Assembly (NCBI GenBank): GCA_946543495.1
Contig: CAMNLS010000088.1
Location: 1 to 6,054 of the forward strand
DNA from: an uncultured Selenomonadales bacterium
GTDB lineage: Bacteria > Bacillota > Negativicutes > Selenomonadales > Selenomonadaceae
DNA: 6,054 nucleotides
Reading direction: 5' to 3'
Positions 1 through 5,347 of the stretch are shown here, piece after piece. The stretch's first letter is position 1; the number at the start of each line of letters is the position of its first letter. Made by a program: the position numbers and the translations under genes. A model generated the notes under the pieces. It was not told the DNA's origin, did not search any database, and saw only the letters and a program-made list of their open reading frames with translations.

Positions 1-97
1 CTGTGGACAGCAAAATAAAATCTAGACACACGGCAAACGCCATAATGAGGCAAAGTGGAATAAAATATCACTTTTAATAAGTCATTGAGGAATTAAC

Positions 98-889
98 ATG
101 AAACAACGACTCGACATTTTATTGACGGAAAAAAATTTATTCGACAGCCGCGTCCGTGCTAAGGCAATGATTATGGCGGGAAAAATCTTAGTCAACGGGC
201 AGAAGGTCGACAAGGCAGGCACGTTAATTCCGATTGACGCGGAGATTAGAATACTCGGTGAAGACTTGCCCTTTGTCAGTCGCGGCGGCTTGAAACTTCA
301 AAAGGCTCTCGACGTGTTCAAGATAGTTTTAAGCGGAAAGATTGCGGCGGACGTGGGCGCGTCGACGGGCGGCTTTACTGATTGTATGTTGCAGCACGGC
401 GCAAAGAAAGTTTACGCGATTGATGTCGGCTATGGTCAGCTTGCTTGGAAACTGCGTAGCAATGTGCGCGTCGTCAACATGGAGCGAACGAACATTCGCA
501 ACGTCACGCGGCAAGATATTCTTGACGAGCTTGACTTTGTATCAATCGACGTAGCATTCATATCGCTGGAAAAAGTTTTGCCCGTCGTCTTCGACCTGTT
601 AAAGGATTCAGGCGAAGTCGTCGCGCTGATAAAACCACAATTCGAGGCGGGGCGCGAGCATGTCGGCAAGCGCGGTGTCGTTCGTGATAAAAATATTCAT
701 GCGGCGGTTATCGAACGCGTCTTGAACTTTGCAACGGGTTTAGGCTTTGGCGTTCACGGCTTAGACTTTTCACCCGTCAAAGGTCCAGAGGGCAACATAG
801 AATACCTTGCACACTTAGCAAAGACCTCATCGGCGGCGTACGCGGAAATTTTATCGGTTGTTAATCTGGCTCACGAGGAATTGGACTGA
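98..889 (+). CDS. tlyA: TlyA family rRNA 2'-O-methyltransferase (hemolysin A family)
   Basis: Predicted S-adenosylmethionine-dependent methyltransferase of the TlyA/YqxC family. Characterised members 2'-O-methylate cytidines of 16S and 23S rRNA and so affect capreomycin sensitivity; the older name 'hemolysin' is misleading. Seen in the 263-residue protein: an N-terminal S4 RNA-binding domain (about residues 1-60, starting MKQRLDILL), the linker SRGGLKL (61-67), SAM motif I ADVGASTGGFTD (84-95), VYAIDVGYGQL (105-115), and the motifs SIDVAF, LIKPQFE and GPEGNIEY. The family's K-D-K-E catalytic set is present as K66, D151, K179 and E231. Length is normal for the family. The start is ATG at 98 with GAGG at 87-90, seven bases upstream. 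In many Firmicutes tlyA lies directly before nadK, as here, though a 241-base gap separates them. Identity is very secure; the exact methylated nucleotide is not known from sequence. Confidence 0.96.
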   Translation: MKQRLDILLTEKNLFDSRVRAKAMIMAGKILVNGQKVDKAGTLIPIDAEIRILGEDLPFVSRGGLKLQKALDVFKIVLSGKIAADVGASTGGFTDCMLQHGAKKVYAIDVGYGQLAWKLRSNVRVVNMERTNIRNVTRQDILDELDFVSIDVAFISLEKVLPVVFDLLKDSGEVVALIKPQFEAGREHVGKRGVVRDKNIHAAVIERVLNFATGLGFGVHGLDFSPVKGPEGNIEYLAHLAKTSSAAYAEILSVVNLAHEELD

Positions 890-914
890 TGGGGCGGACT
901 ATCTTTATAAATCC

Positions 915-950
915 GAAGCCGTCATGGATGACGGCTTCCGCCGCTTTTTT
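915..950 (+). terminator. Hairpin plus T-run after tlyA, probable intrinsic terminator
   Basis: An 11-bp perfect inverted repeat (915-925 with 928-938, GAAGCCGTCAT against ATGACGGCTTC) begins 26 bases after the tlyA stop codon. A run of six T follows at 945-950. The T-run is separated from the stem by six bases (CGCCGC), so this is not a textbook terminator, where the U-tract follows the stem directly. The T-run can also pair with A bases at 960-964 in a second hairpin. I infer a tlyA terminator of uncertain strength. Confidence 0.55.
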
Positions 951-972
951 ACGTGATGTAAAAACCGCGGCG
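939..972. repeat. Second hairpin, adjoining the post-tlyA stem
   Basis: CGCCGC (939-944) pairs with GCGGCG (967-972). Inside it TTTTTAC (946-952) pairs with GTAAAAA (958-964), leaving one T opposed to CC as a small internal loop and GTGAT as the terminal loop. The structure starts at the base after the first hairpin ends, so both can fold together and the T-run of the first would then be hidden. Its role is unknown. It may be part of one composite intergenic repeat running to about 1081. Confidence 0.5.
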
Positions 973-1030
973 AACACCGGCTCCGCTTGTCGTCAACGTC
1001 GACGCAGTGGAGGACGAACGCCCCCGCGAG

Positions 1031-1079
1031 GCGTCCTTTTCTTTTGTTACTTTTCTTTTGGACGCGCAAAAGAAAAGTA
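1031..1079. repeat. Strong intergenic palindrome with internal direct repeat, probable dispersed repeat element
   Basis: A perfect 13-bp inverted repeat, TACTTTTCTTTTG (1048-1060) against CAAAAGAAAAGTA (1067-1079), encloses a six-base loop, GACGCG. The 11-mer CTTTTCTTTTG also occurs twice in direct orientation (1036-1046 and 1050-1060). GCGTCC (1031-1036) can pair alternatively with GGACGC (1060-1065), so two mutually exclusive hairpins are possible. No T-run follows, so it is not a typical terminator. From memory, very similar palindromes built on CTTTTCTTT/AAAGAAAAG recur between genes in many bacterial genomes. That it is dispersed in this genome is inference, as only one copy is visible here. 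It ends 51 bases before the first possible nadK start. Confidence 0.6.
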
Positions 1080-1130
1080 GTGGAATACACAACGTGCGCA
1101 AGTTAAAATGGTTTATGGAGATCTAAGCTA

Positions 1131-2021
1131 ATGGCTAGACAAAACGTTTTCGGAACGGTGTTCGGAGTCGATGCCGGCATGATGCAACTGGCAGTTATAC
1201 CGAACATGAGTAAACGGCGAGCAGGCGAGATTGTCGACCGCATTTTTAATTTCTATCACAATAAAGACGTGCGTCTTGTCATGCCCGCGACGGAAGCGCG
1301 TCAATTTCGCAAGGAGGAATATGGCTTGCCGTGCGTCGAGCGCGTTCACGTCGATATGGCTTTGAGTATCGGCGGCGATGGAACGTTGCTTGGCGTCTGT
1401 CGTAGATTCGGCGGTCAAGGCGTTCCTGTCTGCGGAATCAATCTCGGCACGCTCGGTTTCTTAGCTGACATTGAGCCGCGTGAATTGGAAAGCCGCCTCG
1501 CGAAAATTTTAGCGGGACAATATCGCGTTGAGCGTCGATTGTTATTGAGTGGCTACGTTCGCAATGATCTCGGCGAAAAGTTTCTCGGCAACGCAATTAA
1601 TGATGTCGTCATCACTAAAAGCGGCGTCGCTCGTATGTTGCGGCTTGGGCTTTATATCAATCAAACTCACCTCATGAACTATCAAGCGGACGGTCTGATT
1701 GTCTCCAGCCCGACGGGTTCGACGGCTTATTCATTGAGTGCAGGCGGTCCCATTCTCAATCCGACTGTTCGCGCCTTGCTGTTGACGCCGATTTGTCCAC
1801 ATACTTTCCAAATGCGCCCGCTAATCGTCAACGAAGACGACGAAGTCTTGATAAAAATTTCGGCGGTGCAAGATGTTATCGTCACGCTTGACGGGCAAGT
1901 AAGTCATAAGATTCAGCCCAATGACGAAGTTGTCATTCGCAAAGCTAAAGAGTCCGCGCAAATCGTTAAGTTCGACGACAAAAACTATTATGACGTACTC
2001 AAAGCAAAAATGTGGACTTGA
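1131..2021 (+). CDS. nadK: NAD kinase (ATP/polyphosphate-dependent)
   Basis: Cytosolic enzyme that phosphorylates NAD at the 2' hydroxyl of its adenosine ribose to give NADP. The 296-residue reading shows the family signature in order: LAVIPNMSK (20-28), the catalytic GGDGT (81-85), GINLGTLGFLADI (102-114), GNAINDVVI with the conserved N158/D159 pair, and the long YQADGLIVSSPTGSTAYS stretch (184-201) that binds NAD, followed by AGGPI, then VTLDGQ (251-256). The start is uncertain. ATG at 1131 has GGAG at 1117-1120 (10-base spacing) and gives 16 extra residues, MARQNVFGTVFGVDAG. The family normally begins just before the 'AVIPN' strand, which would match the tandem ATGs at 1179 or 1182, with GGAG at 1164-1167. 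Function is secure; the N-terminus is not. Only 15 bases separate its TGA from the start proposed for the next gene, so the two are probably cotranscribed. Confidence 0.96.
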   Translation: MARQNVFGTVFGVDAGMMQLAVIPNMSKRRAGEIVDRIFNFYHNKDVRLVMPATEARQFRKEEYGLPCVERVHVDMALSIGGDGTLLGVCRRFGGQGVPVCGINLGTLGFLADIEPRELESRLAKILAGQYRVERRLLLSGYVRNDLGEKFLGNAINDVVITKSGVARMLRLGLYINQTHLMNYQADGLIVSSPTGSTAYSLSAGGPILNPTVRALLLTPICPHTFQMRPLIVNEDDEVLIKISAVQDVIVTLDGQVSHKIQPNDEVVIRKAKESAQIVKFDDKNYYDVLKAKMWT

Positions 2022-2023
2022 AC

Positions 2024-2030
2024 GGGAGGT
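2024..2030 (+). promoter_or_regulatory. Strong Shine-Dalgarno directing a non-ATG (ACG) start
   Basis: GGGAGGT, six contiguous bases of which (GGAGGT) complement the 16S anti-Shine-Dalgarno, lies six bases before the ACG codon at 2037-2039. No ATG, GTG or TTG occurs in this frame between the nadK stop (2019-2021) and 2100. The site therefore decides the start of the DUF554 gene: its spacing points to ACG at 2037, and it is about 70 bases too far upstream to serve the TTG at 2100. Confidence 0.75.
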
Positions 2031-2036
2031 CTTAGC

Positions 2037-2726
2037 ACGGAATTTCATTTCGCGGGCTTAGGAACATTAATTAACGTCGCGGGAATTTTAGTAGGCGGAT
2101 TGCTCGGCTTGTTTGGTGGAAAGCTCTTGACGGAGAATATTCAGCGAACACTGCAGGACGCGTGCGCATTGGCGGTTATCTTTCTCGGCGCGGACGGTGC
2201 CTTGAAGAACTTGGACACGATGCTTTTAATCACAAGTCTAATCGGCGGCGGACTTGTCGGCGCGGTCATCGACATTGACGGCAAGTTTGAACGCTTTGGA
2301 ATTTGGCTACGCAATAAGTCCGGCAATGAAGGCGACAAGAAATTTGTTGACGCGTTTGTAACGGCGTCGCTTACCGTTTGTATTGGGGCAATGGCGGTTA
2401 TCGGCGCGATTAACGACCGCCTTTTAAACGACCCTACGATTTTAATTGTTAAAGCAACCCTTGACTTGATTATAATTTTAGTGATGACGGCAAGCCTTGG
2501 TAAAGGTGCAATCTTTTCTTTCGTGAGCGTTGGAATTTTTCAAGGCGCAATAACTTTTGGTGCGGGATTCTTAGAACCGTTCATGACGAAAGTTGCGCTT
2601 TCTAACCTTTCAAGCGTCGGCAACGTTTTAATCTTCGGCGTCGGTATCAATCTGCTTTTTCCAGACAAAAAAATAAGCGTCGCAAATTTTTTGCCCGCGT
2701 TGGTCGTCGCTTGCCTATGGAAATAA
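2037..2726 (+). CDS. DUF554 family membrane protein (YqgA-like), apparent ACG start
   Basis: Integral membrane protein of the DUF554 family (E. coli YqgA, B. subtilis YdfK relatives). I know of no firmly established biochemical role. From 2037 it is 229 residues, a usual family length, with about seven hydrophobic segments: roughly residues 7-28 (LGTLINVAGILVGGLLGLFGG), then QDACALAVIFLG, LLITSLIGGGLVGAVIDI, FVTASLTVCIGAMAVIGAI, ILIVKATLDLIIILVMTAS, AIFSFVSVGIFQGAITFGAG and the glycine-rich SSVGNVLIFGVGINLLF near the C-terminus. The family's conserved FVTASL..CIGAMA..G block is intact. A conventional start exists only at TTG 2100, which would delete the GTLIN..GIL.GGLLG helix that DUF554 proteins begin with. 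The homology-supported frame is open back to ACG at 2037, six bases after GGGAGGT. I chose ACG; a T-to-C sequencing error or a genuine start-codon mutation would explain it equally well. It lies 15 bases after nadK and 30 before the next gene. Confidence 0.85.
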   Translation, partial: TEFHFAGLGTLINVAGILVGGLLGLFGGKLLTENIQRTLQDACALAVIFLGADGALKNLDTMLLITSLIGGGLVGAVIDIDGKFERFGIWLRNKSGNEGDKKFVDAFVTASLTVCIGAMAVIGAINDRLLNDPTILIVKATLDLIIILVMTASLGKGAIFSFVSVGIFQGAITFGAGFLEPFMTKVALSNLSSVGNVLIFGVGINLLFPDKKISVANFLPALVVACLWK

Positions 2727-2756
2727 AAATGTCTAACTGAAGGGAGACAATAAACT

Positions 2757-3728
2757 ATGGCGGTTATTAACTTTTCCCCTGAATTCGATTTGGATTACTA
2801 CAGAAAATCTTATCCGGAGTTGAATAACTTACCCGATGAGGTTGTGAAGGAACATTACAAAAGATTCGCGGTTGAACAAGGTCATTCAACTTGCTTCTAT
2901 GATCGTCGCGAGTATCTTCAATTGTTTTTGCAAAATATCATTGATAAAGAACGCTTGAAGGCTTTGGAAATTGGTTGTGGTGGCTCTCCTTTTTTACGCG
3001 GCAAAAGAATAAAATATTTTGAAACAGTGCCTGTCGATGATTTGAAAGAGCACTATATTAAAGTTGGAAGAAGTACTGACCACTTTCCGAAAAAATTTGA
3101 CTTTGTGAGCCCGACAGGAGACCTCGGCATCATCGACGAAACTTTTGACGTTGTTTTAAGTTGTCACGTCATTGAGCATTGCCCCGACTTTATAGAACAT
3201 CTACAAAACGTCAACAGGCTTCTAAAAAAGGGCGGCTTGTATATTTTGATTGTCCCTGATAAACGTTACTGCTTTGACCATTACAACTCCGATTCAACGC
3301 TTACGGAAGTGATTGACGCTTTTGTAAATGAAAGAAAGACTGCGCGCCTTGCCGACGTGATAAGCACAATCTATACACGCACACACAACAGCGCAGTTTT
3401 GCATTGGCTTGGCGAACACGGCAAACGCTTTGGCTATCGAACTACGCCGCTTGAGCCCGATGCTAAAGCTAAAGTTATGGGCGAGTATTTCTTCGATGAC
3501 GGACAAGGCGTAAATCCTGAACAATTCTTGAAACTCATTGAAAAGTATGCCGAATCTCTGGAAAAGGGCGAATACTTAAGCGCGCACAACTGGCGATTTA
3601 CGCCCGATTCGTTCCGCTACATAGTAGACATGCTGAATAAACTCGGATTTATCAATTTCCCGCTTCACAGACTTTGCCACACAATTTGGCGTCGCCTGGA
3701 ATTTATTGCCATGTTGGAAAAGGTTTGA
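2757..3728 (+). CDS. Class I SAM-dependent methyltransferase, glycan-locus type, with N-terminal DYY/YPEL module
   Basis: A 323-residue cytosolic methyltransferase of unknown substrate. Seen: Rossmann motif I, LEIGCGGSPFL (70-80); a family segment FDVVLSCHVIEH (130-141); and LKKGGLYILIVPDKRYCFDHY (156-176) as the following strand. The C-terminal part has HNWRFTPDSFRYIVDML (277-293) and LEFIAMLEK. From memory, the '..H.W.FTP.SF..' plus 'EF...L' ending is typical of methyltransferases in O-antigen, capsule or flagellin-glycan clusters. Residues about 10-50 (FDLDYYRKSYPEL, then EHYKRFAVEQGH) resemble a short module, 'D.DYY...YPDL....HY...G..EG', seen in glycosyltransferases and surface proteins. 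ATG at 2757 follows AGGGAG (2741-2746) with 10-base spacing. It ends in three tandem in-frame stops, TGA TAA TAA (3726-3734). No glycan genes adjoin it. GC counted by hand in two 60-base samples (2761-2820, 2941-3000) was 22 and 26 of 60, against 32 and 33 of 60 in nadK and pncB samples, suggesting possible acquisition. The fold is certain; the substrate is inference. Confidence 0.85.
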   Translation: MAVINFSPEFDLDYYRKSYPELNNLPDEVVKEHYKRFAVEQGHSTCFYDRREYLQLFLQNIIDKERLKALEIGCGGSPFLRGKRIKYFETVPVDDLKEHYIKVGRSTDHFPKKFDFVSPTGDLGIIDETFDVVLSCHVIEHCPDFIEHLQNVNRLLKKGGLYILIVPDKRYCFDHYNSDSTLTEVIDAFVNERKTARLADVISTIYTRTHNSAVLHWLGEHGKRFGYRTTPLEPDAKAKVMGEYFFDDGQGVNPEQFLKLIEKYAESLEKGEYLSAHNWRFTPDSFRYIVDMLNKLGFINFPLHRLCHTIWRRLEFIAMLEKV

Positions 3729-3770
3729 TAATAAAGCTTGAAGGAATTTTTTCGGCGATAACAAATATTC

Positions 3771-3802
3771 AACCTTGATTCGGAAGAGTTAAGGTTTTTT
3801 TT
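3771..3802 (+). terminator. Intrinsic terminator-like hairpin directly upstream of the pncB ribosome binding site
   Basis: The stem pairs 3771-3781 with 3786-3796: AACCTTGATTC against GAGTTAAGGTT, 11 pairs including two G-T wobbles. It closes on a GGAA (GNRA-type) tetraloop, C-GGAA-G. A run of eight T (3795-3802) follows, its first two bases lying in the stem. This is the best-formed terminator on the plus strand and would end the transcript of the methyltransferase gene. Oddly, its T-run stops two bases before the pncB Shine-Dalgarno (GGAGGA, 3805-3810), so a pncB transcript carrying that site must start within or before the hairpin. That allows an attenuator role. Confidence 0.8.
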
Positions 3803-3816
3803 ATGGAGGAATTTCA

Positions 3817-5274
3817 ATGTCGCAGTTTGATAAAAGAAATCTGTCGATGATGATGGACTTCTACGAAATGACGATGGCAAACGGCTACTTTGTCAATGGC
3901 GGGAATACTCGCGTAGCGTTCGACGTGTTTTATCGGCGCAACCCCGACGCCGGCGGCTTTGCTATCTTCGCGGGGCTTGAACAGGTTATCGAATACGTGG
4001 AGAATATGCAATTCAGCGCGAAGGATATTGACTATCTGCGCGGGCAAAAAATTTTCAATGAAGACTTTCTCGACAGCCTTAAGGATTTTCATTTTCGCGG
4101 AGACATTTACGCCTTCCCCGAAGGAACGATTATGTATCCGAACGAACCATTCATGACAATCGTTGCTAACCTGATTGACGCGCAACTTGTCGAAACGGCT
4201 ATTCTTGCGCAGATTAATCATCAATCGCTTATCGCAACTAAGGCTCGGCGTATCGTTCGGGCGGCTGAAGGGCGTTTCGTCTCGGATTTCGGTGCCAGAC
4301 GCGCTCACAACATGGACGCCGCGACTTATGGGGCAAGAGCGGCTTATATCGGCGGCGTAAACGGTACGGCGACTGTAAGCGCGGGGCAACTCTTTAACAT
4401 TCCCGTTAATGGCACGATGGCTCATAGCTGGGTTATGTATTTCCGCAACGAGTTCGAAGCCTTCAAACGTTATGCGGAAGTTTATCCCGATTCAACGACG
4501 CTCCTTGTTGACACTTACGACGTTGTTCACAGCGGCATTCCCAACGCAATTCGCGTTGCCAAAGAAGTTCTTGAGCCGCAAGGTAAACGACTACGCGGCG
4601 TGCGGATTGATTCGGGCGACTTGGCTTATCTGTCTAAAAAGATTCGCAAGATGCTCGACGACGCCGACTTGAATGACTGCAAGATTATCGCTTCCAACAG
4701 TCTCGACGAGTTCACGATAACTTCGCTGATAAATCAAGGTGCGGCGATTGATTCATTCGGTGTCGGCGAACGTTTGATAACTGCCAAGTCAGAACCTGTG
4801 TTCGGCGCGGTGTATAAGATTGTAGCTGTCGAAGAGGGCGGACAATTCATACCGCGAATCAAAGTAAGTGAGAACGTCGAGAAGATAACTAATCCCGGCT
4901 TGAAGGATATTTACCGCGTCTACAACGAGGCGGGGCACGCCGTCGCAGATTTAATCGCGCTGTTCAACGAGCCTGTTGACTTGGCGAAATCTTTCCGTTA
5001 CGTCGACCCCGTTAAGCCGTGGAAGAATCGCCGCTTTGAAAACTTCACGGCTAAGAAGTTGTCGCGGCTCTACGTCAAGGACGGTCGTCGCGTTGAAACT
5101 CTGCCGACGCTTAACGAAGTCCGCGACTATGTTAAGCATCAACTAGCCCACGAGATTTGGCAGGAGGAACAACGCTTTGAGAATCCACACCGCCACTACT
5201 TGGACATGACGCCCGATTACTACGATATGAAGATGAGCTTGCTTCATAAGACACGTTCAAACATGGACAGCTAA
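3817..5274 (+). CDS. pncB: Nicotinate phosphoribosyltransferase
   Basis: Catalyses nicotinate + PRPP (+ ATP) to nicotinate mononucleotide, the entry step of the Preiss-Handler NAD salvage route, in the cytosol. The 485-residue protein has the family's landmarks in order: DFYEMTMANGYF (14-25), FAGLEQVIEYV (51-61), YPNEPFM (107-113), SDFGARRAHNMDAA (156-169), AAYIGGVNGT (175-184), GTMAHSW (199-205) with H203 matching the histidine phosphorylated in this family, VDTYD (231-235), GVRIDSGDLAYLSKK (261-275), ASNSLDEF (292-299), the phosphate-binding FGVGERLITAKSEPVFG (314-330), and KVSENVEKITNPGLK (349-363). Length is typical of the longer bacterial and human-like NAPRTase subgroup. ATG at 3817 is preceded by GGAGGA at 3805-3810 with six-base spacing. 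It is separated from the upstream gene by a strong hairpin terminator and has its own terminator downstream, so it may be monocistronic. nadK, another NAD(P) gene, lies 1.8 kb upstream. Confidence 0.96.
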   Translation: MSQFDKRNLSMMMDFYEMTMANGYFVNGGNTRVAFDVFYRRNPDAGGFAIFAGLEQVIEYVENMQFSAKDIDYLRGQKIFNEDFLDSLKDFHFRGDIYAFPEGTIMYPNEPFMTIVANLIDAQLVETAILAQINHQSLIATKARRIVRAAEGRFVSDFGARRAHNMDAATYGARAAYIGGVNGTATVSAGQLFNIPVNGTMAHSWVMYFRNEFEAFKRYAEVYPDSTTLLVDTYDVVHSGIPNAIRVAKEVLEPQGKRLRGVRIDSGDLAYLSKKIRKMLDDADLNDCKIIASNSLDEFTITSLINQGAAIDSFGVGERLITAKSEPVFGAVYKIVAVEEGGQFIPRIKVSENVEKITNPGLKDIYRVYNEAGHAVADLIALFNEPVDLAKSFRYVDPVKPWKNRRFENFTAKKLSRLYVKDGRRVETLPTLNEVRDYVKHQLAHEIWQEEQRFENPHRHYLDMTPDYYDMKMSLLHKTRSNMDS

Positions 5275-5291
5275 AAAGTATATTCGGAACG

Positions 5292-5326
5292 AAAAAAGCA
5301 GCCTCCAATGTGAGACCGCTTTTTTT
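5292..5326. terminator. Bidirectional terminator between convergent pncB and hemB
   Basis: AAAAAAGCAGCCTC (5292-5305) pairs with GAGACCGCTTTTTT (5312-5325): 12 of 14 positions pair, with an A-C and a C-A mismatch, around the loop CAATGT. Seven T (5320-5326) form the tail on the plus strand. Read on the minus strand, the six A at 5292-5297 become a U-tract, so the same stem can stop hemB transcription. It begins 17 bases after the pncB stop and ends 21 bases before the hemB stop, the expected place for a shared terminator. Confidence 0.8.
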
Positions 5327-5347
5327 ATAACCAATGTTCTTTCTTCG

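Noticed and set aside
52..74. A small inverted repeat AAAGTG...CACTTT before tlyA as a terminator or operator, with TAAAAT at 61-66 as a -10 box.
   Set aside because: The stem is only 6 bp with an 11-base AT-rich loop and no U-tract, and no matching -35 element is seen; expected by chance in AT-rich sequence.
3..77. A short open stretch before tlyA (frame 3, ending TAA 75-77) and a possible gene tail ending TAA at 16-18 in frame 1.
   Set aside because: Too short to show any family. An upstream gene's end is possible but cannot be supported from so few codons.
889..1080. A 63-residue plus-strand reading frame starting in a TGATG overlap with the tlyA stop and with GAGGA nine bases upstream.
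   Set aside because: The overlap and ribosome binding site look tempting, but the frame runs straight through two hairpins and the palindromic repeat. Its low-complexity end (FFCYFSFGRAKEK) is simply the translated repeat.
2100..2726. DUF554 gene starting at TTG 2100.
   Set aside because: No Shine-Dalgarno lies at a proper distance, and the start would remove the N-terminal helix conserved in the family.
3725..3770. Promoter upstream of pncB (TTGATA at 3725-3730 or TTGAAG at 3738-3743 as -35).
   Set aside because: At 17-18 base spacing the -10 positions read TTTTTC or ACAAAT, poor matches to TATAAT; not strong enough to call.
3814..4425. A 203-residue minus-strand open frame within pncB.
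   Set aside because: It lies antisense to the highly conserved N-terminal half of pncB and shows no recognisable domain; it is a by-product of codon composition.
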